DNA from: Ignavibacteria bacterium | GTDB lineage: Bacteria; Bacteroidota; Ignavibacteria; Tepidaquicellales; OLB5 | Length of the DNA: 22,465 nucleotides | Direction: 5' to 3' | NCBI GenBank assembly: GCA_030835005.1 | Contig: JAUQWT010000328.1 | Span: 1-22,465, forward strand | Part shown: positions 6,728-13,261 of the stretch, piece by piece | How positions within the stretch are numbered: position 1 is the stretch's first letter | Layout: every line of letters begins with the position of its first letter | Position numbers and translations under genes: made by a program | Notes under the pieces: model-generated | Seen by the model: the letters and a program-made list of their open reading frames with translations, nothing else | The model's database searches: none | Told to the model about the DNA's origin: nothing

Positions 6728-8869
6728 TTACTTAACAAGAAGCATTTTCTTAGTTTCTCTGAAATCTGCTGTTGTGATCGAGTAGAAATATACGCCGCTT
6801 GAGTAATTTGAAGCATTCCATTTCACTTCGTATGTGCCCGCATTCATTTCGTTTCTTAATAATTCCTCTACTTTTCTTCCGGCGATATCATATATCGTTA
6901 TGTTAACAGAACTCTGCTTGCTCAGTCCGAATTTTATTGTTGTAGAAGGATTGAACGGATTGGGGTAGTTCTGCGATACATAAAAGCTCTTTGGAATCTC
7001 TGAGTTATTTCCTGTAACCGGGGTCATTAATAGCTCAGTGGGCATGGTTTTTAACATTGTACCAAGTATACCGCCCACGTAAACGTAATTATCGGTGTTA
7101 AAGTAAAGCGCATAAAGCGGGTTGGCTGTAACCGTTGGCTGAATTATCCATGAAGCTCCTGCGTTAATTGATTTGATGATCTTGCCATCGCCTGCAATTG
7201 CATATCCATAGCTGCCCCTGAACTGAACATTGTTGTATCCGCCTGCCGGTGCTGGAAGCTGGATCCAGCTGCCCCCTGCATTTGTAGTTTTGAAAATGCC
7301 AGCGCTGCTTGAAATATAGCCTGTGTTATTGTCAACAAAGAATATGTTGTTTAATGTTGTGTTTGCCGGTGCAGGAACGCTCATTGGGCTCCAGTTGACT
7401 CCTCCATTTGTTGTTTTAATTGCTGCATTGTTGTCTCCAATTGAGAATCCGGTGTTTTCATTCAGAAAATCCAATGAACTTAACATGCCGACTCCCGGAA
7501 CTACCGTTGGACTCCAGCTTGCGCCTGCGTTGGTTGTTTTTAATAATTTACCGTAAGAACCGGAAACAAAACCTGTGTTGGGATTAATGAAAAATACATC
7601 TGTGAAGATCTCGTTTGTTCCGCTTGTGTGTACTGTCTGCCAGTTTGTTCCGCCGTTTGTAGTTTTGTAAACTGTCAAACTTCCGGCAAGAAATCCTGTC
7701 TCTGCGTTAATAAATGCAATTCCGTATATTGGCAGGGTATAACCTGTTATCTGCGATACCCATGTAGCGCCTGAGTTCGTAGTTTTCAAAATATCGCCGC
7801 CGGAATATCCTGCCACCGCATATCCTGTGTTCACATCTACGAACTTAATATCTGAAATATATCCTTCGGTAACATAAGCCTGTGATACAAATGTTGCGCC
7901 TGCATTTGTTGAGCGTATTGTTGCTCCGTAAGAACCTAAAGCGTGAATAGAACCGCTTGGAGTAACATCTGCATCAAAATACTGCCTGCTGCTCTGATTA
8001 CTTAATATGTGTTCCACCCAGTTACTTCCGCCGTCAATTGTTTTAGCAAAAGCTGATCCGCTTCCAAAAGCAAAGCCGGTGTTTGCGCTGGTGAAGTTTA
8101 TTGACATGAAATCTATTCCGGCATCACTTAATACAAAGTTCCAGGTTGTGCCCCCATCAGTTGATCTGTACATTCTTCCTTCTTCACATCCTGCAAACAC
8201 TGTATTGGCGTTCAGGTATTTAACGCTCATACATTGATAGCTTAACTGGTAAACTATTTGCCAGGTTGCTCCGCCATTTGTTGTTTTTATGATCTCTCCG
8301 CCAAATGAACCTCCTACTGCAATACCGTTATTGGCATCCCAGAAAGTTAGTTTGTACAGGTAATTTGCTCCGCCCGTTGTTTGAGTCTGCCATGAGTTGC
8401 CGCCATCTGTTGTTTTCCAGATCTTGCTTTCCATCAAAAAGAAACCTAATACATAACCTAAGTTTTGATTGATGAAGTGAATATCCCTTATGTAGAATAA
8501 TGAATCGAATTGGCCTTCGCGCGGAAGATTCAATACCTGCCATGATTGTCCGCCATTGATGGTTTTCTGTAAATGCTGATTATCGCCGCCTGCATAGCCG
8601 GTGTTTAAATCAACGAAATCCATACTTAAAAATTTTCTTGATGTACCTGTCTGTACTTTTGTCCATGTAGTACCGTTATCATTTGTTTTGATCATTGTAC
8701 CGAAATCACCTGCTGCAAAGCCTGTGTTATCGTTTACAAAATCTACAGCGTAAATTGAATTGCCCTGGGGCTTTGGATTCATCCACTCCCAGTCATCTGA
8801 CATCTGTGAATAAGTAAATGTTGAAAGTAAAAATAAAACGAGGACTGTTGTTTTTGTAATTAATTTCAC
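6728..8869 (-). CDS. Secreted fourteen-repeat YCF48/BNR protein with T9SS sorting domain
   Basis: This 713-residue protein has a signal peptide of about 21 residues (ending TFTYSQ). I count fourteen repeats of about 40-45 residues with the pattern FVDxNTGYAxGxxGxIxKTTNGGxxW. That is exactly twice the seven repeats of the 4441-5676 protein and fits two seven-bladed propellers in tandem. The final 86 residues (about 628-713) are a T9SS type A sorting domain (SQNYPNPFNP, VNITIYDIAGRKVEEL, YSSGVYFYSI, KKMLLVK), so outer-membrane export is expected. The start codon is GTG, with AAGGAACA about 6-8 nt before it. Promoter copy 3 lies about 116 nt upstream. No enzyme domain is visible; a binding or adhesive surface role is an inference. 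Confidence 0.92.
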   Translation of the reverse strand: MKLITKTTVLVLFLLSTFTYSQMSDDWEWMNPKPQGNSIYAVDFVNDNTGFAAGDFGTMIKTNDNGTTWTKVQTGTSRKFLSMDFVDLNTGYAGGDNQHLQKTINGGQSWQVLNLPREGQFDSLFYIRDIHFINQNLGYVLGFFLMESKIWKTTDGGNSWQTQTTGGANYLYKLTFWDANNGIAVGGSFGGEIIKTTNGGATWQIVYQLSYQCMSVKYLNANTVFAGCEEGRMYRSTDGGTTWNFVLSDAGIDFMSINFTSANTGFAFGSGSAFAKTIDGGSNWVEHILSNQSSRQYFDADVTPSGSIHALGSYGATIRSTNAGATFVSQAYVTEGYISDIKFVDVNTGYAVAGYSGGDILKTTNSGATWVSQITGYTLPIYGIAFINAETGFLAGSLTVYKTTNGGTNWQTVHTSGTNEIFTDVFFINPNTGFVSGSYGKLLKTTNAGASWSPTVVPGVGMLSSLDFLNENTGFSIGDNNAAIKTTNGGVNWSPMSVPAPANTTLNNIFFVDNNTGYISSSAGIFKTTNAGGSWIQLPAPAGGYNNVQFRGSYGYAIAGDGKIIKSINAGASWIIQPTVTANPLYALYFNTDNYVYVGGILGTMLKTMPTELLMTPVTGNNSEIPKSFYVSQNYPNPFNPSTTIKFGLSKQSSVNITIYDIAGRKVEELLRNEMNAGTYEVKWNASNYSSGVYFYSITTADFRETKKMLLVK

Positions 8870-8960
8870 TTTTCTGTTCCTTTTTTGTTTTTTTGAGGTT
8901 TATTAATAACTTCTTTGAATTTTAGCGCTTTTATCAAGTCTTATGGGGCTTTTGATATTT

Positions 8961-9030
8961 CTTAAATATTGCCGTCCCTTCAACTACGGCAATAATAGCA
9001 CATCATTTTTCATTTGTCAATACCTTTTTT
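8961..9030 (-). promoter_or_regulatory. Conserved promoter with overlapping 9-bp inverted repeat, copy 3
   Basis: On the minus strand TTGACA (9015-9020) is separated by 17 nt from TATTAT (8992-8997), again preceded by TGC. The inverted repeat TATTGCCGT (8967-8975) and ACGGCAATA (8986-8994) is identical in its arms to copies 1 and 2. It would drive the 14-repeat propeller gene starting at 8869. Confidence 0.75.
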
Positions 9031-9088
9031 AAAAAAAACCTGGACTATTTTCATAACTTCCTGAAAATTTAATCCTAAATTTTTTTTT

Positions 9089-9112
9089 CTTTGATATTCA
9101 AAGAGGCTTTGA
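9089..9112. promoter_or_regulatory. CTTTGA triple half-site in the divergent intergenic region
   Basis: CTTTGA-TAT-TCAAAG (9089-9103) is a perfect palindrome, and a third CTTTGA follows at 9107-9112. It lies between the minus-strand secretome island and the plus-strand carotenoid operon, about 115 nt upstream of the first operon gene. It is operator-like in shape, but no protein can be assigned and chance is possible in this AT-rich stretch. Confidence 0.3.
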
Positions 9113-9226
9113 AATAGCACTCAATATGTTAAAGTTCTTTAAGTGGATTTTCTGGTACTGGAGTATTCTACTCTCGTTTAGAATTAACATTAATCATTTA
9201 CTTAAGTAAATTGCGCTTTTACTATT

Positions 9227-9940
9227 GTGATAAAAGCAAAGAAAAACGGACTCGCAAACCTCGCTTTTGGCATATACCATGGCAAGCTCCTTAAAAAACA
9301 TTTCTACCGCATTCATCTTGCCGGCAGAAAGAATTTGGATAATATTAACAAGGATTCTCCGGTGATTCTATATGCAAATCACTCAAACTGGTGGGATGGA
9401 TTCATAGCATATTTGCTTACCTCAAAAGTCTTGACCGTTGATGATTACCTTATGATGGATATAGAACAATTACAGAAATACAGGTTCTTTAAATATGTAG
9501 GAGTGTTCTCAGTCAACCGGAGTAATCCCAGGGATGCCCTGAAAACTATAGACTACGCAGCTGAGCTTTTGCAAGACTCAGGAAAATATTTGTGGGTTTT
9601 TCCTCAAGGTATAATGCAGCCGCAGGATATGCGCCCGATCGAATTCTTCGGCGGTACGGCAAAGCTTGCGGAAAAACTCGGAACCTTAAACCTTGTACCC
9701 GTTACCTTCAGGTATGAATTTCTCATGGAACAGCGCCCGGAAGTCTTCATTTCGATCGGTGAACCTGATATTTTTACTGGGAACTTGCCTGAAGATTTGA
9801 CGCTGCGGATACAAAACAAGCTCACCAAAGATCTTGATGAGCTGAAAGAAAAGGTCATCAACGGCAATCCGGGCAATTTCGAAACGATCTTCGCGGGCAA
9901 ATCATCCCGAAACAAAACTATAGATAGAATTGTCGATTAA
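9227..9940 (+). CDS. PlsC-family acyltransferase, probable carotenoid-glycoside acyltransferase (CruD-like)
   Basis: This 237-residue protein fits the PlsC/lysophospholipid acyltransferase fold. The catalytic HX4D box is present as NHSNWWD (His52, Asp57). The block usually written FPEGTRS reads FPQGIMQ here, with Gln for Glu, followed by RPIEFFGGTAKLA. These enzymes move fatty acyl groups from a thioester donor to a hydroxyl acceptor at the inner face of the membrane. In Chlorobi, CruD acylates chlorobactene glucoside. Here the gene heads an operon with a CruC-like glycosyltransferase and the carotenoid genes, so acylation of a glycosylated carotenoid is the best reading. A general phospholipid role cannot be excluded. 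The start is GTG with no clear Shine-Dalgarno site. Confidence 0.82.
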   Translation: MIKAKKNGLANLAFGIYHGKLLKKHFYRIHLAGRKNLDNINKDSPVILYANHSNWWDGFIAYLLTSKVLTVDDYLMMDIEQLQKYRFFKYVGVFSVNRSNPRDALKTIDYAAELLQDSGKYLWVFPQGIMQPQDMRPIEFFGGTAKLAEKLGTLNLVPVTFRYEFLMEQRPEVFISIGEPDIFTGNLPEDLTLRIQNKLTKDLDELKEKVINGNPGNFETIFAGKSSRNKTIDRIVD

Positions 9941-9984
9941 ACAAAATATCAAGATTTATTCCCTCGGCGCTTTCTGCCATCCCG

Positions 9985-10041
9985 CGCTCCCGCCTGTAGT
10001 GGCAGGTTTGCTTAGCGGGATCGGAGGGGTTAGGGTGGGGC
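9985..10041 (+). repeat. GC-rich dispersed repeat in the acyltransferase-glycosyltransferase gap
   Basis: The stretch contains CTCCCGCCTGTAGTGGCAGG, CCCGC/GCGGG pairing parts, and a tail GGAGGGGTTAGGGTGGGG. The tail matches in style the tails of the repeats at 13208-13252 and 14759-14815, all in the same orientation. It widens an otherwise compact operon and ends only a few bases before the reading frame of the glycosyltransferase becomes protein-like. Confidence 0.5.
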
Positions 10042-10092
10042 TTTCATCTGCTTTATTATAACATACTAATAACAGCTATACTCTTCGTTCTA

Positions 10093-11190
10093 ATGCTCAT
10101 CTGCATATGGAATCTCTTTATACTTCGCAGAAGGAATTATCCTGCAATTCCCCGCACCGAACTCCCATTTATTTCCATACTTGTGCCGGCAAGAAACGAA
10201 GAACTGAATATTCGGGCAATTCTGACCTCGCTGCTGGAGCAGGACTATCCTAATTTTGAAGTCATTGTGCTGAATGATAATTCTGAAGATAAAACCGGAG
10301 AGATTGTTTCCGAAATAAAACAGTCTTATCCACAGCTTAAAGTGATCAGCGGTTTGCCTCTTGAATCAGGATGGACAGGAAAATGCTTCGCATGCAATCA
10401 GTTGTTTGAAGCATCAAAAGGGGAATTTATTCTTTTTACTGATGCAGATACAGTTCACTATCCAAATTCGCTCAAGGATTCCGTTACCATTGCCCTTAAC
10501 AGAAAAGCAGACATGCTGACCCTTTTTCCCAAAATGCAAATGGTATCGCTTGCCGAAAAGATCATTATGCCAATGCTTTGGTTCACCGTTATGATGCTTC
10601 TGCCTTTTTACTTTGTCGATAAAAAAGGATATGTAAAATTTTCTATTGGAATTGGTCCGTTCATGATGTTCAAAAGGTCTGCATATGAGTTTATCGGCGG
10701 ACACGCCGAAGTAAAAAACGCAATAGTTGAAGATGTGTGGCTTGGCAGAAGGATCAAAGAAATGGGATTACAGCTCATCGCTGCAGACGGCCGGAATGTG
10801 TTAAGCGTAAGAATGTACCGTAATTTTAAAGAGATCTGGGACGGCTTTTCAAAGAACATTTTTGCGGGATTTCAATTTTCCGCACTTTCTCTGTTTATGG
10901 TCAATTCTATCTATTTTTTGCTGTTTTTTCTTCCTTTTTTGTTGTTTTTTATTGAGCTATCTTTGTCATCCGGTGTTGATTACCTGCTGATTTTAACCGC
11001 TTTACAGGTCCTCATCCTTTATCTTTCACGCATCTTCATTTCAGCCCGGTTCAGGCTTGGCATAATATCAACAGTTCTGCATCCGCTTGGCGCTATTTCC
11101 GTTCCGGTTATTGCAATCAATTCGTGGAGATGGATTTCCTCCGGCGCCGGTGCAAAATGGAAGGGCAGAACATATAATCCCAAAAAATAA
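10093..11190 (+). CDS. Family-2 glycosyltransferase, probable carotenoid glycosyltransferase (CruC-like)
   Basis: This 365-residue protein has a GT2 (GT-A) domain: ISILVPARNEELNI near the start, VLNDNSEDKT, the metal-binding DAD (Asp117-Ala-Asp119, in FTDADT) and the ED pair (Glu213-Asp214, in VEDVWLGRRIKE). At least two membrane stretches follow toward the C-terminus (about 265-290 and 295-315). It would move a sugar from a nucleotide sugar to a lipid-like acceptor at the membrane. The neighbouring CruD-like acyltransferase, CruF hydratase and carotenoid genes point to a hydroxy-carotenoid acceptor, as for CruC in Chlorobi. The ATG cuts into a hydrophobic segment: the frame upstream is open from 10000 and reads LLYYNILITAILFVL directly before it. 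A CTG at 10048, nine nt after AGGGTGGGG, could be the true start. Confidence 0.85.
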   Translation: MLICIWNLFILRRRNYPAIPRTELPFISILVPARNEELNIRAILTSLLEQDYPNFEVIVLNDNSEDKTGEIVSEIKQSYPQLKVISGLPLESGWTGKCFACNQLFEASKGEFILFTDADTVHYPNSLKDSVTIALNRKADMLTLFPKMQMVSLAEKIIMPMLWFTVMMLLPFYFVDKKGYVKFSIGIGPFMMFKRSAYEFIGGHAEVKNAIVEDVWLGRRIKEMGLQLIAADGRNVLSVRMYRNFKEIWDGFSKNIFAGFQFSALSLFMVNSIYFLLFFLPFLLFFIELSLSSGVDYLLILTALQVLILYLSRIFISARFRLGIISTVLHPLGAISVPVIAINSWRWISSGAGAKWKGRTYNPKK

Positions 11191-11243
11191 TTTCCGGCTT
11201 TCACTTTCTAAAATGCAGCCGGCATAGTAAATAAAAAAACAAT

Positions 11244-11813
11244 ATGAAGATTTTTTCAATACTGCTTTTTGTTATTATTGCTTCAATCATAAACCTCCGC
11301 GCAGAAACCGTTTCATTCACAATGGCAGCCGAAGTGGAACGCACTGCTTCTGTTAATCTGCAGAAAGACTTTATTTCAGCTTATATAACTAACCTTGATA
11401 TATACCCTAAATTTTTCCCGAACATAGTAAGCGTAACCAAACTGAATGATACTGAAAGCGAATGGGTTTACCGCGTTGAGGCTCCGCTTGCTACTCCCTA
11501 CAGTCTGAGCTTTGTGCTTGAAGATAAAGGTTCTGCCGATACTTTATTGTTTGAATCGAAAGATAAAACTAAAGATTACTTATACTGCAAAGCTGTATTA
11601 AACCAGGTAGACGATAACAAAACAAAGATCGCATTTGTTTTTAAGATCAGCATGACCCGGGAAAAAGCAAGCGATGTACATTTTCTTGCCGGGATACTTG
11701 GTGAAAAATTCCTAAGCGAGCAGATGAAGGATAAGCTTGAAGGCGATCTTGAAACCTTTATTTCGAAGGCAACCAAAGATATGTACCTTGCAAACAGAAC
11801 ATCAGGAAAATAA
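11244..11813 (+). CDS. Exported SRPBCC (START-like) domain protein of the carotenoid operon
   Basis: This 189-residue protein has a signal peptide (about 1-20, MKIFSILLFVIIASIINLRA) followed by a domain that reads like the SRPBCC/polyketide-cyclase fold. Its pattern is an early strand, the YPKFFPNIVSVTKL segment typical of START-like proteins, a run of beta strands (WVYRVEAP, LSFVLEDKG, KIAFVFKI) and a long C-terminal helix. Such domains bind hydrophobic ligands in a deep cavity. It starts 53 nt after the glycosyltransferase and is followed at once by the CruF gene, so it belongs to the operon. A role in carrying or presenting a carotenoid at or beyond the inner membrane is an inference; no catalytic residues can be named. 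Confidence 0.7.
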   Translation: MKIFSILLFVIIASIINLRAETVSFTMAAEVERTASVNLQKDFISAYITNLDIYPKFFPNIVSVTKLNDTESEWVYRVEAPLATPYSLSFVLEDKGSADTLLFESKDKTKDYLYCKAVLNQVDDNKTKIAFVFKISMTREKASDVHFLAGILGEKFLSEQMKDKLEGDLETFISKATKDMYLANRTSGK

Positions 11814-11841
11814 TCTCTCTGTTAAGAGCTCCGGCGGGCTT

Positions 11842-12573
11842 TTGAAGATTCTTACGGCAACTCTGCTTGTAATGTTTCCTGTGGGATTCTTTATTATGTT
11901 TACCGAATTTGGAAGGCAGTATATCTGGACAACTACAATCTTTCTGGGTTTGCAGGCTGTAATAATGGTTCTTCTTATGATCAAGCTTGCTGATCCGCTC
12001 TCTGTAATAATTACAACCTGCGCCATAATTATCGTTTCATACTTTACTGAATGGTGGGGAGTGAATACCGGAATTCCCTTTGGACTCTATAAATATACTG
12101 GAGTACTGCAGCCGCTCGTCAGCGGGGTTCCGCTTGCAATAGTATTTGCCTGGATCACTGTTGCATCAAGTTCATTCCTTGCGGCGCGCTCACTGCTTAA
12201 AACATGCGGCGGGCTGACGGTTCTTGTTGTCTCATCTGTATTTATACTTGCAACAGATCTTCTTCTGGAACCGTTTGCATCATTTGTCAATAATTACTGG
12301 ATATGGCAGGGTGGAATGATCCCTGTGCAGAATTTTATAAGCTGGCTCATAATAGGTTTGATCTTTTCCATAATGCTGGGCTCGCTTATAAAATGGAAGC
12401 CGGTTCCGGCAAATGAATCTTCACTTTTGAAAATTCCGCTTATTATTATTGCAATTAATGTTGTCAATTTTTCTGCCGTGAATTTTGTTCACGGATATAT
12501 AGTGATTACCGCTTTGGGGCTCTCCATTTTTGCAGTAATGATGCTTTCTGCAATTAAACTGCGTTTAAAATGA
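11842..12573 (+). CDS. cruF: CruF-type carotenoid 1,2-hydratase (DUF422 family)
   Basis: This is an integral membrane protein with about seven hydrophobic segments. The hallmarks of the CruF/DUF422 family are visible: GVNTGIPFGLYKYTGVLQP, SGVPLAIVFAWI, ATDLLLEPFA, YWIWQGGMIPVQNFISWLI. The family adds water across the terminal double bond of an acyclic psi end, giving a 1-hydroxy group that can then be glycosylated. The ATG of crtYc overlaps its stop (ATGA), so the two are translationally coupled. The start is uncertain. I use TTG at 11842, just past the SRPBCC stop. A TTG at 11737, with AAGGAT six nt upstream, would overlap the previous gene by 77 nt and add a tail that looks like an out-of-frame shadow. 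ATG at 11872 is also possible. Confidence 0.85.
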   Translation: MKILTATLLVMFPVGFFIMFTEFGRQYIWTTTIFLGLQAVIMVLLMIKLADPLSVIITTCAIIIVSYFTEWWGVNTGIPFGLYKYTGVLQPLVSGVPLAIVFAWITVASSSFLAARSLLKTCGGLTVLVVSSVFILATDLLLEPFASFVNNYWIWQGGMIPVQNFISWLIIGLIFSIMLGSLIKWKPVPANESSLLKIPLIIIAINVVNFSAVNFVHGYIVITALGLSIFAVMMLSAIKLRLK

Positions 12574-12881
12574 AGATCGAATACTTTATAGTGCTTGCCT
12601 TAAGCCTTGCAGCTCCGCTAATACTCAGCTTTAGCAAGAAACTGGATTTTTACAAATATCCCGCAAGGCTTGTTCTATCTATCGGTATTCCGTTTGTAAT
12701 ATTTATCATTTGGGATTTCATTGTAACCGCCCGCGGGCATTGGAACTTCAACCCGGTTTATACAGTTGGGCTTAGAATATATAATCTCCCTATTGAAGAA
12801 GTTCTGTTCTTTATTGTTATCCCATTCTGCGGCATTTTCACATGGGAATGCGTGAAATATTACTCAAAGGATAATAAGTGA
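12570..12881 (+). CDS. crtYc: Lycopene beta-cyclase subunit CrtYc
   Basis: This 103-residue protein has three membrane helices and the conserved WNFNPVYTVGLRI-YNLPIEEVLFF segment. The PxEE motif (Pro74, Glu76, Glu77) is essential in the CrtYc/CrtYd family. The length is that of one half of the heterodimeric lycopene cyclase first described in actinobacteria; in many Bacteroidota the halves are fused. Together with CrtYd it would close the psi ends of lycopene to beta-ionone rings. The ATG overlaps the CruF stop, and the 3' end overlaps the GTG of the next gene by 4 nt, so stoichiometric translation of the two halves is likely. Confidence 0.9.
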   Translation: MKIEYFIVLALSLAAPLILSFSKKLDFYKYPARLVLSIGIPFVIFIIWDFIVTARGHWNFNPVYTVGLRIYNLPIEEVLFFIVIPFCGIFTWECVKYYSKDNK

Positions 12882-13177
12882 AAGAATATACTCTTCTCGC
12901 ATTTATTTCGGTTGCACTGGCTGTTGGAGTTGATCTATTTTTGCGGACAAAGCTTCTGACAAACAAAAAATTCTGGATCTTCTGGGCTGTAATGTTCGTG
13001 TTAATATTCATCGTAAACGGCTATTTAACATGGAGGCCAATTGTTCAATACGGCGAAGGTCATTACCTTGGATTGCGTTTATTCACAATTCCGATAGAAG
13101 ATTTCCTCTACGGCTTCAGTCTGTTAACGATGAACATCTCCATCTGGGAATATTTTACAAGGAAACATAAAATATAG
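12878..13177 (+). CDS. crtYd: Lycopene beta-cyclase subunit CrtYd
   Basis: This 99-residue protein has three predicted membrane helices. It carries the second-half signature TWRPIVQYGEGHYLGLRLF-TIPIEDFLYGFSLLTMN, with PxED at Pro72, Glu74 and Asp75. It starts with GTG inside the end of crtYc (GTGA overlap) and forms the partner of CrtYc in a split lycopene cyclase. Whether the pair makes one ring (gamma-carotene) or two (beta-carotene) cannot be read from the sequence. The CruF hydratase in the same operon needs an open psi end, which favours a monocyclic product. An 84-nt gap with a repeat separates it from crtI. Confidence 0.9.
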   Translation: MKEYTLLAFISVALAVGVDLFLRTKLLTNKKFWIFWAVMFVLIFIVNGYLTWRPIVQYGEGHYLGLRLFTIPIEDFLYGFSLLTMNISIWEYFTRKHKI

Positions 13178-13207
13178 AAATATATAAAACTTCAAAAAGC
13201 TTTAATG

Positions 13208-13252
13208 ACCACTCCCTTCTCCTTTTAGGAGAGGGGCTGGGGGTGAGGTAAA
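13208..13252 (+). repeat. GC-rich dispersed repeat between crtYd and crtI
   Basis: The imperfect hairpin CCCTTCTCCT-ttt-AGGAGAGGG is followed by CTGGGGGTGAGG. It belongs to the same loose family as 9985-10041 and 14759-14815. It ends just before the TTG start of crtI and supplies GAGG, the only purine-rich stretch that could act as a distant ribosome-binding site. Confidence 0.5.
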
Positions 13253-13261
13253 CAAAAAAAC

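Noticed and set aside
9126..9209. 27-residue Trp-rich hydrophobic ORF just upstream of the acyltransferase (begins MLKFFKWIFWYW)
   Set aside because: No ribosome-binding site, very short, and out of frame with the next gene; chance is likely in AT-rich DNA.
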